Of a stretch of DNA of 64,000 nucleotides, positions 39,058 to 50,432 are shown in pieces. Made by a program: the position numbers and the translations under genes. Location: positions 248,001 to 312,000 of the forward strand of contig NZ_JAIQDJ010000001.1 in NCBI RefSeq assembly GCF_020034655.1, written 5' to 3'. This stretch comes from Thermomonas beijingensis. Its GTDB lineage: Bacteria; Pseudomonadota; Gammaproteobacteria; Xanthomonadales; Xanthomonadaceae. Under the pieces are notes generated by a model. The model was not told where the DNA came from. It was given only the letters and a program-made list of their open reading frames with translations, and made no database searches. How positions within the stretch are numbered: position 1 is the stretch's first letter; each line of letters opens with the position of its first letter.

Positions 39058-40665
39058 TCAGCCGGTGCTGATCGCACGGACGCCGGTCAACCGGATCCGA
39101 AAGCAGGTGCCGCCGGCTGGCAAGGGGATGTGTTGCAGCTCGGCCTGGTTGGCTTGGCACATCTCCTGGGCGAGGTAGAGCCCCAGCCCGGTGCCGTGGC
39201 TGGAGGTGGTAAAGAATGGGCGAAACATCTGTGCCGCCACGGTTTCCGGGATGCCGGGGCCGCGATCTTGCACATCCAGCACCGGCGCGCCTTTGTCATC
39301 GCGGTACACATGCACGCTGACGTGTGCCGGTGCGCCGGGCATGCGCCCGTACACCAGTGCGTTGTGCACCAGCACCGTCACGATTTGCTGCAATTGGCGG
39401 CGATCTGCCAAGCAGGGGAACGCGCCGGGTGCGACTTTGATGTCCAAGGTGTCGTTGTCCAGCGGGTGGTTTTGCAGATATTCGGCGACAAACTGACGCG
39501 CAAATTCGCCCAAATCCAGATGCTCGTGCTGGGCGCGTTCGCGCCGGGCCAGCCCCAGCACGCTTTCCACGATGCCATTCATGCGGCGGGTCTGCTGGTA
39601 GATGATTTCCAGCAGGCGGCGGTCGGAGGCGTTGATGTCTTGCGACTCTTCCAGCAACTGGGTGGCGTAGCTGATGGCCGCCAACGGATTGCGAATTTCG
39701 TGCGCCAAACTGGCAGAAAACCGGCCCAAGGTGGCCAAGGTCAGGCTCTCGGCGCGGCGTGACGCCAGCTCGGCATCGTCCAGAAACACCAATACCTGAT
39801 CACCTTCGGCCAGCATGCGTGCAAAGCGCGGCAGGATTTCTGGCAAATCCTGTGCCAATTGCAGGGGGGTAGTGTCTTGTGTGCCATCGCGCTCCCACAA
39901 GCGCAGCCGCGCATACAGCGCGGGCGCGGCGGTGGCCAGCATGCGCCGGCCCTCGCCGGCGGCACCCAGATGCAGCAACGCGGCTTCATTGGCCAGCCGG
40001 ATCTCGCCATCCCCATCCACCAGCAACACGCCGGTGCGCATGCGGCGGATGATCAACTCGTTCACTTCGGCCAGATTGGCGGCTTGGCTGCCGCGATGTT
40101 CGGCCAGAGCGGCGGTGGCGCGCAATTGTTGGCCCAGCAAACTGGTCAATGTTGCAATTGCCAGATAGCTGAGCGCGAACATCGGAATTTCGATCAGCGG
40201 GCGGTTGATGGCCTCTTGGGTCAGGTAGCTCCAGGCCAGTTGCAGCGCCAGCGCCACGCTGGCGATGGCGGCCAGCATCAGCCCCTTGCGCAACGGCAGG
40301 AACAACGCGGCCGCGCCGATGTTGAACAACAACATCATCGCAATGCCCGAGCCCACATTCGGCAGTGCGTTGGTGGCCAGCGTGCTGGCCAGGATGTCAA
40401 GACTGATGCCGGTCCATACTTGGGTGTTGACTTGGCCACGACGGCCACTGAAGAACAAGGCAATGGCGGCAATCAGGTAAACAATAGCGATGCCCGCAGC
40501 CAAGTGCGGGTGCCGCGGCTGGCCAAAAATCATGCCAACTGGGGCGAACACGGTCAAACACAGCAGCGCCGCTTCCAGCAGCCGATACAGGGTGAACGAG
40601 TACAGCTCGCGGCGAATCGCGACCTGCAGTGACTGGGTGTCGGAAGGAAGATAGGCCTGCAACAT
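39058..40665 (-). CDS. pilS: Sensor histidine kinase PilS
   Basis: 535 residues from the ATG at 40665 (MLQAYLPSDTQSLQ). Six hydrophobic helices (about 25-190), a PAS-like region (NELIIRRMRTGVLLVDGDGE), the phospho-accepting His in SLAHEIRNPLAAISYA (about 322), and the ATPase boxes HNALVYG, DRGPGIP and GTGLGLYLA. It pairs with PilR and in Pseudomonas senses pilin level in the membrane. The frame stays open upstream through the opposite strand of sucC-sucD; that extension is a shadow. Divergent from sucC. Confidence 0.94.
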   Translation of the reverse strand: MLQAYLPSDTQSLQVAIRRELYSFTLYRLLEAALLCLTVFAPVGMIFGQPRHPHLAAGIAIVYLIAAIALFFSGRRGQVNTQVWTGISLDILASTLATNALPNVGSGIAMMLLFNIGAAALFLPLRKGLMLAAIASVALALQLAWSYLTQEAINRPLIEIPMFALSYLAIATLTSLLGQQLRATAALAEHRGSQAANLAEVNELIIRRMRTGVLLVDGDGEIRLANEAALLHLGAAGEGRRMLATAAPALYARLRLWERDGTQDTTPLQLAQDLPEILPRFARMLAEGDQVLVFLDDAELASRRAESLTLATLGRFSASLAHEIRNPLAAISYATQLLEESQDINASDRRLLEIIYQQTRRMNGIVESVLGLARRERAQHEHLDLGEFARQFVAEYLQNHPLDNDTLDIKVAPGAFPCLADRRQLQQIVTVLVHNALVYGRMPGAPAHVSVHVYRDDKGAPVLDVQDRGPGIPETVAAQMFRPFFTTSSHGTGLGLYLAQEMCQANQAELQHIPLPAGGTCFRIRLTGVRAISTG

Positions 40666-40721
40666 GAGGCGAGTATGCGGGAACCGTGCGGGCTGGCAAC
40701 GCATGACGCGCCGCAACACGC

Positions 40722-40727
40722 TAAAAT
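40722..40727 (+). promoter_or_regulatory. Possible -10 element upstream of sucC
   Basis: TAAAAT lies 67 bases before the sucC ATG in the 129-base divergent gap to pilS. No convincing -35 stands at the right distance, so this is only a weak candidate. Confidence 0.3.
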
Positions 40728-40794
40728 GGGGTTCCATCCGGGCCGGACTGGTTACTCCAGCAGCACGGATGTCCGTCCTCTCCCCGGGTGATCC

Positions 40795-41961
40795 ATGAAT
40801 TTTCACGAGTACCAGGCAAAGCAATTGTTTGCCGATTACGGCATTGCAGTTCCGACCGGGCGCGTTGCGCGCACGCCGGAGGAGGCCGTTGATGCGGCCA
40901 AAACCATCCCAGGTGACCTGTGGGTCATCAAGGCGCAGATCCACGCTGGCGGCCGCGGCAAAGCCGGTGGTGTGAAGCTGGCCAAGACCTTGGACGAAGT
41001 GCGTGAGTATGCCAAGGGCATGCTGGGCACCAGGATGGCGACGTATCAGACCGCCGGCGTTGAATTGCCGGTGGATTCGGTGTTGGTGTGCGAAGGCACC
41101 GACATCGCAAAGGAGCTCTATCTGTCGGTGTTGGTGGACCGCGATACCAAGTCGATCACCTTCATCGCCTCCGCCGAAGGCGGTATGGATATCGAGCAGG
41201 TGGCGCACGAGAAGCCCGAAGCCATCAAGACCCTGCACGTCAATTACGTGCAAGGCTTGCAGCCGTTCGAGTGCCGCGACCTCGGTTTCGCGCTGGGCTT
41301 GACCGCCAAGCAAGTGGGCCAGCTGACCAAGATCATGTTGGGCCTGTATCGCCTGTTCAACGAAAAAGATTTGGCATTGGTCGAATTGAACCCGCTGGCC
41401 ATCCTCACCGATGGCAATCTCGCGGTGCTGGACGGCAAGATCAATTCCGATGACAACGCCAGCTTCCGCCACGCCGATTTGACCGCGATGCGCGATATTC
41501 GTCAGGAAGACGAAACCGAAGTGCGCGCCAGCCAGTACGACCTGAACTACGTCACGATGGACGGCAATATCGGCTGCATGGTCAATGGTGCGGGCCTGGC
41601 GATGGCCACCATGGACGTGATCAAGCTGGAAGGCGGCGCGCCTGCCAACTTCCTGGATGTCGGCGGTGGTGCGAATAAAGAACGCGTGACCGAGGCGTTC
41701 AAGCTGATCCTGTCGTCGGACAAGGTGAAGGCGATCTTCGTCAACATCTTCGGTGGCATCGTGCGTTGCGACATGATCGCCGAAGGCATCATCGCGGCGG
41801 TCAAGGACGTGGGCGTGCAGATCCCGGTGATCGTGCGGCTGGAAGGCACCAATGTGGAAGCGGGCAAGGACCTGCTGAAGAACTCCGGCTTGGCCATTAT
41901 TCCGGCCGACGACATCAACGATGGCGCGAAGAAGGCGGTTGCCGCCGTCGCTGGCCAGTAA
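40795..41961 (+). CDS. sucC: Succinyl-CoA synthetase (ADP-forming) beta subunit
   Basis: 388 residues. ATP-grasp subunit with the N-terminal [16 protein letters not shown], nucleotide-binding [14 protein letters not shown], and the CoA/nucleotide region [10 protein letters not shown] ... [14 protein letters not shown]. It forms the alpha2beta2 TCA-cycle enzyme with SucD, interconverting succinyl-CoA and succinate with ATP formation. sucD follows after 12 bases. In this group sucC-sucD regularly lie next to pilS; no sucAB genes are in the window. Confidence 0.97.
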   Translation: MNFHEYQAKQLFADYGIAVPTGRVARTPEEAVDAAKTIPGDLWVIKAQIHAGGRGKAGGVKLAKTLDEVREYAKGMLGTRMATYQTAGVELPVDSVLVCEGTDIAKELYLSVLVDRDTKSITFIASAEGGMDIEQVAHEKPEAIKTLHVNYVQGLQPFECRDLGFALGLTAKQVGQLTKIMLGLYRLFNEKDLALVELNPLAILTDGNLAVLDGKINSDDNASFRHADLTAMRDIRQEDETEVRASQYDLNYVTMDGNIGCMVNGAGLAMATMDVIKLEGGAPANFLDVGGGANKERVTEAFKLILSSDKVKAIFVNIFGGIVRCDMIAEGIIAAVKDVGVQIPVIVRLEGTNVEAGKDLLKNSGLAIIPADDINDGAKKAVAAVAGQ

Positions 41962-41973
41962 AAGGATCCCCTC

Positions 41974-42849
41974 ATGTCCGTTTTGATCAACAAGAACACC
42001 AAGGTGCTGGTGCAGGGCTTTACCGGCTCGCAAGGCAGCTTCCACGCCCAGCAGATGCTGGATTACGGCACGCAGGTTGTGGGCGGTGTGACACCCGGCA
42101 AGGGCGGCAGCACCCACCTGGGTCTGCCCGTGTTCGACACCGTGGCGCAGTGCGTGCAGGCCACCGGTGCCGATGCCTCGGTCATCTACGTGCCACCGCC
42201 GTTTGCCGCTGACGCGATCATGGAAGCGGCGGCTGCTGGCATCAAAGTCATCGTGTGCATCACCGAAGGCATCCCGGTGCTGGACATGCTGCGCGTCAAG
42301 AACGTACTGAAGGGCACTCCGGACGTCGTGCTGGTCGGCCCCAACTGCCCCGGCGTGATCACTCCCGGCGAATGCAAGATCGGCATCATGCCCGGTCACA
42401 TCCATTTGCCCGGCAAGATTGGTATCGTCTCGCGCAGCGGCACGCTGACCTATGAAGCGGTCAAGCAAACCACCGACGTGGGTCTGGGCCAGAGCACCTG
42501 CATCGGCATCGGCGGCGACCCGATCAACGGCACCAACTTCATCGACGCGTTGAAGTTGTTCCAGGCCGACCCGCAGACCGAGGGCATCATCATGGTCGGC
42601 GAAATCGGCGGCAGTGCCGAGGAAGAGGCCGCCGAGTTCATTGCCAAGCATGTGACGAAGCCGGTGGTGGGCTTTATCGCCGGTGCGTCGGCACCGAAGG
42701 GCAAGCGCATGGGGCATGCCGGTGCGATTGCCTCGGGTGGCTCGGGCACCGCCGAAGGCAAGTTTGCCGCGATGGAAAAGGCCGGCATCACCACCGTGCG
42801 TAGCCCTGGTGATCTGGGCGCGGCGATTGCCAAGCGGTTGGCGAAGTAA
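41974..42849 (+). CDS. sucD: Succinyl-CoA synthetase alpha subunit
   Basis: 291 residues. CoA-binding [13 protein letters not shown] at about residues 14-26, [17 protein letters not shown], and the phospho-His loop [17 protein letters not shown] near residue 245. AAGGAT precedes the ATG. A strong symmetrical hairpin 22 bases after the stop ends the sucCD transcript and probably that of hppA from the other side. Confidence 0.97.
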   Translation: MSVLINKNTKVLVQGFTGSQGSFHAQQMLDYGTQVVGGVTPGKGGSTHLGLPVFDTVAQCVQATGADASVIYVPPPFAADAIMEAAAAGIKVIVCITEGIPVLDMLRVKNVLKGTPDVVLVGPNCPGVITPGECKIGIMPGHIHLPGKIGIVSRSGTLTYEAVKQTTDVGLGQSTCIGIGGDPINGTNFIDALKLFQADPQTEGIIMVGEIGGSAEEEAAEFIAKHVTKPVVGFIAGASAPKGKRMGHAGAIASGGSGTAEGKFAAMEKAGITTVRSPGDLGAAIAKRLAK

Positions 42850-42870
42850 GTCAGGCGCACAATGCTCAAA

Positions 42871-42902
42871 CAAAAACGGCGGCCTTGCGGTCGCCGTTTT
42901 TG
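42871..42902. terminator. Bidirectional terminator between sucD and hppA
   Basis: The arms CAAAAACGGCG (42871-42881) and CGCCGTTTTTG (42892-42902) are a perfect 11-bp inverted repeat, and the loop closes further through G-U, C-G and C-G pairs to a TTGC tetraloop. The A and T runs lie at opposite ends, so it works on both strands for the two convergent genes. Confidence 0.88.
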
Positions 42903-42922
42903 TTGCTGCGTGTTGATGAAAC

Positions 42923-45127
<2,205 letters not shown>

Positions 45128-45173
45128 GAATCCCCTCCCCGGGTGTTCGAAATGGAAAACGGCAGGTTGATGT

Positions 45174-45193
45174 GCCTACTCCAAATGGTAGGC
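45174..45193. other. Small inverted repeat upstream of hppA
   Basis: GCCTAC (45174-45179) and GTAGGC (45188-45193) with an 8-base spacer, about 50 bases upstream of the hppA start. It could be a leader hairpin or an operator half-site pair. The 169-base gap holds no other recognised element. Confidence 0.25.
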
Positions 45194-45296
45194 GACGCCT
45201 GACTATCGCATACCTCGGCGGGAATTGGAGCGCCGCACGCAGGATTCAGCTTGGACGTGCGAATCTGCCTGCATGGTGATGAAAACGGAGTGTTCG

Positions 45297-45812
45297 ATGC
45301 TGCGACTGCACATGTTTCTGGCTGGCCTGTTACTTGCCTTGGCGATGGCAGCCGCTGCGGCGCAAAGTCCGGAAATCCAGCGCGGGCCGATCCCCGCGCA
45401 GGTACCGGGTGTGCTGCACACGCTGCGCACCATCCCCGAGGCGTGTACCCGCCTGGAAGGACGGTTCACCAAGGCCAAGGAAGCGTCACCTTACGCACTT
45501 ACCCAAGTGCGGACCAGCACACGCTGTCAGGCCCGCGCGCGGTTGCTGGATGCGCGCAAAGCGCAGGCATCGGCAGCCAATGGCTGGATTTTGAATGATG
45601 TATTGCGTGTCCCCAATGCCAGTTGCAGCGGCCAATCTGCGGTCATCCGGATCTGGCGCAAGGACGCTGCCAGCGCCACCCCTAAACTCGATGCGCAAGG
45701 GCGGGTGCGGGTCTATCTCAAGGACGGTTTGGATGCCGCAGCACAGGGCCAGCTGGGGGCGGTGCCGCAGTTTGCGGTGGCGCTGGGCGTGGAAGGACGC
45801 GGCTGCGACTGA
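45297..45812 (+). CDS. Exported hypothetical protein
   Basis: 171 residues from the ATG at 45297, with GGAG 6 bases upstream. A clear Sec signal peptide (MLRLHMFLAGLLLALAMAAA, cleavage near AAAAQ) precedes a mature domain with four or five Cys (ACTR, RCQA, ASCSG, GRGCD), suggesting disulfides in the periplasm, a fit with the Dsb-type proteins elsewhere in the window. I do not recognise the family and propose no function. Divergent from hppA and convergent with the DUF167 gene. Confidence 0.7.
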   Translation: MLRLHMFLAGLLLALAMAAAAAQSPEIQRGPIPAQVPGVLHTLRTIPEACTRLEGRFTKAKEASPYALTQVRTSTRCQARARLLDARKAQASAANGWILNDVLRVPNASCSGQSAVIRIWRKDAASATPKLDAQGRVRVYLKDGLDAAAQGQLGAVPQFAVALGVEGRGCD

Positions 45813-45820
45813 GGTCGAGT

Positions 45821-46045
45821 TCAGTCAGGCACGGTCACCAACTTGATGCGCCCACCCGCACCCAATTTGATCTGCACATCGGCTTTGCGGCAGCCGAACT
45901 GTTTGGCGATCAACCCGATAAGTTCGGCATTGGCCTTGCCATCGATCGGTGCGGATTTGAGGTGTGCCAGCCACGTACCGTCCTCCTGCAACGTCAGTGC
46001 ACAGACGCGGGAATTGGGTTTGGCTTTGACTTGCAAGACGGGCAT
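45821..46045 (-). CDS. DUF167/YggU-family protein
   Basis: 74 residues from the ATG at 46045 (MPVLQVKAKPNSR). The family core is evident: VKAKPNSR, then LKSAPIDGKANAELIGLIAKQF and a short basic-hydrophobic end. YggU proteins are small, conserved and of unknown function. A longer start would add 17 residues that overlap a terminator-like hairpin, so the short form is preferred. Confidence 0.8.
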   Translation of the reverse strand: MPVLQVKAKPNSRVCALTLQEDGTWLAHLKSAPIDGKANAELIGLIAKQFGCRKADVQIKLGAGGRIKLVTVPD

Positions 46046-46080
46046 CCGCGCAGCATCGCATGTGCGTGCGTGGCTGCAAA

Positions 46081-46111
46081 CGCAAGCGCCCGGCAATACC
46101 GGGCGTTTGCG
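46081..46111 (-). terminator. Terminator hairpin after CsgG-like gene
   Basis: A 13-bp stem, CGCAAGCGCCCGG (46081-46093) against CCGGGCGTTTGCG (46099-46111), loop CAATA, with one G-U pair. On the minus strand it follows the 46133 stop by 22 bases. The U-tract is poor (TTTG), so efficiency is uncertain. Confidence 0.55.
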
Positions 46112-46132
46112 TCATCACTGCAATCGGTGGGC

Positions 46133-46942
46133 TTAGTCACCGACTTTGAGCTTGCCGCCCTTGCCCAGCCCGCCTTCCACTTCTTGCGGCCGGTAGTCGC
46201 GCATCGCGCGCACCAAGTTGTTGTAGGCATTGGCGAACGCAGCCGCCAATGCCTTGCCTTCGGGAGTGTTGGTGTAGCCGCCCAGCCCGCCGAAACCAGA
46301 ACCGCCGCCGCCGAGGAAGCCCAAGCCGAAATCGGTCTTGGTGGCATTCCCCTGCGCCACACCGATCTGTACGCCGGAGCGGTTGTCGATCATGGTCAGC
46401 ATGGTTTCCGCTTTCTTGAACTTCAGGCTGCCGGCAATCGCACCCACGGCGCCCCACTTGCCACCAAACGAGCCAATGACGCCGCCAATGCCGCCGGCAT
46501 TGCTTTGCGAGAAATTGATGCTGGGGTTCATGGTGTAGTCGGCTGCCACCATCTGGCCTTTGCCGAAGTTGCTGCCTTCGCGCAGTTCGCCGCTATCCAT
46601 CAGCGCACGTTCCTGCATCATGTTCTTCATGGCACGGCCGCGTTCCACCACCACAAAGCAGTTGGATTGCTGGATCAACATGCGGATCACTGGAATGGTG
46701 GACGGCAAACGCAAATCCGAGGTCAGGTAGCGGTACCAGTCACCGTCCTGTTCTTCCACCACTGCAATCGTGCCCATCGATTGATCACAATGCTCAAGAT
46801 TGAGGCCGGCGCCTTGCGAATTGGCACTCGCAGCCGCACCTTGCGGGTCATTTTTTTTCTTGCTGAACTGGGCTTGGGCCGGCGTACTGGCAACTGCCAG
46901 TGCCAGGGCCAACGAGGAGAGCGCAATTGCGGTCTTGATCAT
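46133..46942 (-). CDS. CsgG/HfaB-like exported protein
   Basis: 269 residues with a signal peptide (MIKTAIALSSLALALAVAST, cut after AQA) but no lipobox Cys, unlike CsgG itself. The core VIRMLIQQSNCFVVVERG.. MQERAL and ADYTMNPSINF resembles CsgG-family proteins, where NMMQERAL-type helices and the conserved VVERG strand occur. Gly-rich stretches (GGIGGVIGSFGGKWG, GGGGSGFGGLGG) follow. No curli or holdfast genes are nearby, so the role is unknown. AGGA precedes the ATG. Confidence 0.6.
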   Translation of the reverse strand: MIKTAIALSSLALALAVASTPAQAQFSKKKNDPQGAAASANSQGAGLNLEHCDQSMGTIAVVEEQDGDWYRYLTSDLRLPSTIPVIRMLIQQSNCFVVVERGRAMKNMMQERALMDSGELREGSNFGKGQMVAADYTMNPSINFSQSNAGGIGGVIGSFGGKWGAVGAIAGSLKFKKAETMLTMIDNRSGVQIGVAQGNATKTDFGLGFLGGGGSGFGGLGGYTNTPEGKALAAAFANAYNNLVRAMRDYRPQEVEGGLGKGGKLKVGD

Positions 46943-47004
46943 GGAGGTGTCCTGAAGCGAGAGTTTGGGGATTCGAGTTGGGCGCAGTGTATGCCAGCTT
47001 CGCC

Positions 47005-48261
47005 TCAGCCGTTCCAGGCGGGCAAGCGGCGACGTACCAGCGTCATCTTGGGGACAACGTAATTGGGTAGTCCATCCCGGACATACGGGGGATAGGCTTC
47101 CCCTTCGATCAGTGGCAATAGGTAGTGACGGGCAGCGGTGGTGATGCCATAGCCGTCCTTGCGAATAAAACCCTTGGGCATGGTTTTTTCATGATTGGCA
47201 ATGCGTGACAGTGGGGCGATGTCGATATGCCAGTGGTACGGCGCATCGGCATCGCGCACGATCACCGGCATCACCGCGTTTTGCCCGTTCAGGGCGCACT
47301 CCACTGCCGCCCGGCCTACCGCCATCGCCTGTTCCAGATCGGTCTTGCTGGCCAGATGCCGCGCCGAGCGCTGCAGGTAGTCGGGTAGCGCCCAGTGCAC
47401 CTTGTGGCCCAGCACGTCTTTCACCCGGCCGGCCAAATGCGAGGCCACGCCGCCCAATTGGGTATGCCCGAAACTGTCCTTGCCGCCGCCGGCATCGGCC
47501 ACGAAACGGCCATCGGCGGTGCGGATACCCTCGCTGGCCACCACCACGCAATAGCCCACGCGTTTGACGATGGCGGCCACCTTCGCCATGAAATCGGCTT
47601 CATCAAACACGCGCTCGGGGAACAGAATCAGATGCGGGGCATCGTCTTTGCCAGTGCCTGCCAGGCCTGCCGCTGCCGCCAGCCAACCGGCGTGGCGACC
47701 CATGGCTTCATACACAAACACCTTGGTTGAGGTTTCCGCCATCGCCGCCACATCCAGCGCGCATTCGCGCACCGACACAGCGGTGTATTTGGCAGCTGAG
47801 CCAAATCCCGGGCAGCAATCGGTGACGGCCAAATCGTTGTCCACGGTCTTGGGCACGCCCACGCAGGTCAGTGGGTAGTCAAATTCGGCGGCCAGTTGCG
47901 AGACTTTCAGTGCGGTATCGGCCGAATCATTACCGCCGTTGTACAAGAACCAGCGGATATCGTGCGCTTTGAAAACGTCCAGCAGGCGCGCGTACTTGGC
48001 ACGGTCTTCGGTCAGCGATTTCAGTTTCAAGCGGCAACTGCCGAATGTGCCACCCGGCGTGTGCGCCAGGCCTTTGATCTCGGCGCTGGTCAAGGCGGAT
48101 GTGTCGAACAATTCCTCGCCCAGCGCACCCAGGATGCCGTTGCGCGCGGCCAATACGCGTACTTTTCTGGTGCGCGCCGTGTGCAGTACGGCGGAGGCGG
48201 TGGCGTTGATGACGGCGGTGACGCCGCCGCTTTGGGCATACAGCAAATTGCCTGCGGGCAT
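47005..48261 (-). CDS. pfp: 6-phosphofructokinase, pyrophosphate-dependent type
   Basis: 418 residues. Phosphofructokinase fold, with GGNDSADTA near residue 108 where PPi enzymes carry Asp in place of the ATP-type Gly, and PKTVDND near 135 with the Lys typical of PPi users (ATP enzymes have PGTIDND). The substrate loop EAMGRHAGWLAA follows. It reversibly phosphorylates fructose-6-phosphate with PPi, and shares PPi as substrate with the pump at 42923-45127. It is divergent from adk. Confidence 0.92.
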   Translation of the reverse strand: MPAGNLLYAQSGGVTAVINATASAVLHTARTRKVRVLAARNGILGALGEELFDTSALTSAEIKGLAHTPGGTFGSCRLKLKSLTEDRAKYARLLDVFKAHDIRWFLYNGGNDSADTALKVSQLAAEFDYPLTCVGVPKTVDNDLAVTDCCPGFGSAAKYTAVSVRECALDVAAMAETSTKVFVYEAMGRHAGWLAAAAGLAGTGKDDAPHLILFPERVFDEADFMAKVAAIVKRVGYCVVVASEGIRTADGRFVADAGGGKDSFGHTQLGGVASHLAGRVKDVLGHKVHWALPDYLQRSARHLASKTDLEQAMAVGRAAVECALNGQNAVMPVIVRDADAPYHWHIDIAPLSRIANHEKTMPKGFIRKDGYGITTAARHYLLPLIEGEAYPPYVRDGLPNYVVPKMTLVRRRLPAWNG

Positions 48262-48384
48262 GAAGGTTCCTTGGCACTGGCACCAGCAACAGGTGTCAAA
48301 TGCAGTAAGCTGGCCGGGGTTGGCGCAAAATGCAGTCTAGCGCCGTATGACAAGACAATTCACGAGACATTTTGGAGCGATTCG

Positions 48385-48963
48385 ATGCGATTGGTTCTGT
48401 TGGGGGCACCCGGATCCGGCAAGGGCACCCAGGCAACGCGACTGAAGGAGCACCTGCAGGTGCCGCATATTTCCACCGGCGATTTGTTGCGCGCCGAAGT
48501 GGCCGCGGGCACTCCGTTGGGCCTGCAAGCCAAGGAAGTGATGGCGCGTGGCGATTTGGTCAGCGATGACATCCTGCTGGGGATGCTGAAAGACCGCCTC
48601 TCACGCGAGGACACCAGGGCCGGCTTTATCCTTGATGGCTATCCGCGCAATCTTGAGCAGGCCGCGGCGCTGGATGCCTTGCTGGCAGGTCTTGGTCAAA
48701 AGTTTGATGCCGCTGTGCAATTGGTGGTGGATAACGAGCAGATCATCGCGCGTCTGGCTGGCCGCGCCAAGGCCGAAGGTCGTTCTGACGATAGCCCCGA
48801 ATCGGTACGGCATCGCTTGAATGTCTATGACGAAAAAACCGCACCGGTGGTGGATTTTTATCGCCAGCATGGCCAGCTCACCGTGGTGGATGGGGTGGGT
48901 ACGCTGGACGAGGTGTTCACCCGGATTGTGGAAGCCATCCAACGCGGGCATGAGGTTGGCTGA
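48385..48963 (+). CDS. adk: Adenylate kinase, short form
   Basis: 192 residues from the ATG at 48385, with GGAG 7 bases upstream. P-loop LLGAPGSGKGTQ (residues 5-16), AMP-binding STGDLLRAEV and LDGYPRN, and a short LID (GRAKAEGRSDDSPESVRHRL) without the zinc-binding insertion of long adenylate kinases. It equilibrates AMP, ADP and ATP. A hairpin lies between it and mpl. Confidence 0.96.
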   Translation: MRLVLLGAPGSGKGTQATRLKEHLQVPHISTGDLLRAEVAAGTPLGLQAKEVMARGDLVSDDILLGMLKDRLSREDTRAGFILDGYPRNLEQAAALDALLAGLGQKFDAAVQLVVDNEQIIARLAGRAKAEGRSDDSPESVRHRLNVYDEKTAPVVDFYRQHGQLTVVDGVGTLDEVFTRIVEAIQRGHEVG

Positions 48964-48982
48964 GTAGTGCGGGGTGGGTGGC

Positions 48983-49014
48983 GAGTCGGTGTGAGGCTTG
49001 CCTCGCACCGATTC
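48983..49014 (+). terminator. Long hairpin between adk and mpl, without U-tract
   Basis: A 14-bp stem from 48983-48996 pairs with 49001-49014 around a CTTG loop, with two G-U pairs. The bases after it are ACCTCTG, not a U-run. It may be a weak or Rho-assisted terminator, or an mRNA-stabilising hairpin. Confidence 0.4.
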
Positions 49015-49052
49015 ACCTCTGAATTCCGTTGGGATCGACTCAGGAACAACTT

Positions 49053-50417
49053 GTGAAACTCCATATCCTCGGCATCGCCGGCACCTTCATGGGCGGCGTG
49101 GCCGCGTTGGCGCGTGAACTTGGCCACGCGGTGGAAGGCAGCGACCAAAATATCTACCCGCCAATGTCCACCCAGCTGGAGCAGTTGGGCATCACATTGC
49201 AGCAGGGCTATCAGCCGCAAAACATCAGCGCCGATTGCGCTGCGGTCATCATTGGCAACGCGCTGTCGCGCGGCAATGCAGCGGTTGAACATGTGCTGGA
49301 TGCCGGCATGCGCTACACCTCCGGTGCGCAGTGGTTATCCGAACAGGTGTTGCCGGGCCGCGATGTGTTGGCGGTGGCCGGCACCCACGGCAAGACCACC
49401 ACCACCACGATCTTGAGTTTTTTGCTGGATGCGGCAAGGCGCGATCCGGGCTTTTTGATTGGTGGCGTGGCGGAAGATTTTGGCGTGTCGGCGCGCTTGG
49501 GGGCTGGGCGTGAATTCGTGGTGGAGGCCGACGAATACGACACTGCGTTTTTCGACAAACGCAGCAAATTCGTGCACTACCGCCCGCTGGTGGCCATCCT
49601 CAATAATCTGGAATACGACCACGCCGATATTTTCCCGGATGTGGCCGCGATCCAGCGTCAATTTCATCATCTGGTGCGCACCGTGCCACAGCGTGGGCGG
49701 CTGATCGTCAATGGTCACGATGCGCAGTTGGCCGAAGTCTTGGCGATGGGCTGCTGGACGCCGGTGGAGCGTTTTGGCTTCGATGAGAACTTCGAATGGA
49801 GTGCGCGTAAATTGCGCGACGATGGCAGCAGGTTTGCGGTACTGCGTGCGGGCCAGGAATGTGGTGTGGTCGAGTGGTCACTGCTGGGCGACCACAATGT
49901 GTTGAATGGGTTGGCCGCGTTGGCTGCGTGTGCCGCGCAGGGCGTGGCGCTGGCGCAGGTTATCCCTTCGCTTGCACGGTTTCATAGCGTCAAACGGCGC
50001 ATGGAAGTGATCGGGCAACACGCGGGCATCACCGTGTACGACGACTTCGCCCATCACCCCACCGCGATTCACACCACGCTGGCAGGGTTGCGCGCCAAGG
50101 TGGGCGATGCACGCATCGTGGTGGCGATCGAGCCGCGCAGCAATTCGATGCGCCTGGGTGCGCACGCCGATGCGCTGGCACCCTCGCTGGATATTGCCGA
50201 TGCAGTGATTTTTCTGGCGCGTCCGGAATTGCCCTGGGATGCCAGCAACGTCATCAACACCGTGCGCGGTCACGCACAAGCGGTCACTGATGTGGATGCG
50301 TTATTGGCCGCACTGCACACGCAGGTGTGCAGTGGCGACCATGTGGTGTTCATGTCCAACGGTGGGTTTGATGGTGCGCCGCGGCGGTTTTTTGCGGGCA
50401 TGCAAGCGCGCGCATAA
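49053..50417 (+). CDS. mpl: UDP-MurNAc:L-Ala-gamma-D-Glu-meso-DAP ligase (murein peptide recycling)
   Basis: 454 residues from the GTG at 49053, with AGGA 7 bases upstream. It re-attaches recycled tripeptide to UDP-MurNAc. Mur-ligase motifs: N-terminal HILGIAGTFMGGVA, P-loop AGTHGKTTTTTILSFLL (about 110), VEADEYDTAF, LEYDHADIF, DHNVLNGLAALAA and DDFAHHPTAI. The DEYDTAF signature and the early GTFMGG loop separate Mpl from MurC, whose own gene is at the left edge. Convergent with the DedA-PAP2 fusion. Confidence 0.95.
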   Translation: MKLHILGIAGTFMGGVAALARELGHAVEGSDQNIYPPMSTQLEQLGITLQQGYQPQNISADCAAVIIGNALSRGNAAVEHVLDAGMRYTSGAQWLSEQVLPGRDVLAVAGTHGKTTTTTILSFLLDAARRDPGFLIGGVAEDFGVSARLGAGREFVVEADEYDTAFFDKRSKFVHYRPLVAILNNLEYDHADIFPDVAAIQRQFHHLVRTVPQRGRLIVNGHDAQLAEVLAMGCWTPVERFGFDENFEWSARKLRDDGSRFAVLRAGQECGVVEWSLLGDHNVLNGLAALAACAAQGVALAQVIPSLARFHSVKRRMEVIGQHAGITVYDDFAHHPTAIHTTLAGLRAKVGDARIVVAIEPRSNSMRLGAHADALAPSLDIADAVIFLARPELPWDASNVINTVRGHAQAVTDVDALLAALHTQVCSGDHVVFMSNGGFDGAPRRFFAGMQARA

Positions 50418-50432
50418 GCCACCTCTCATGTG

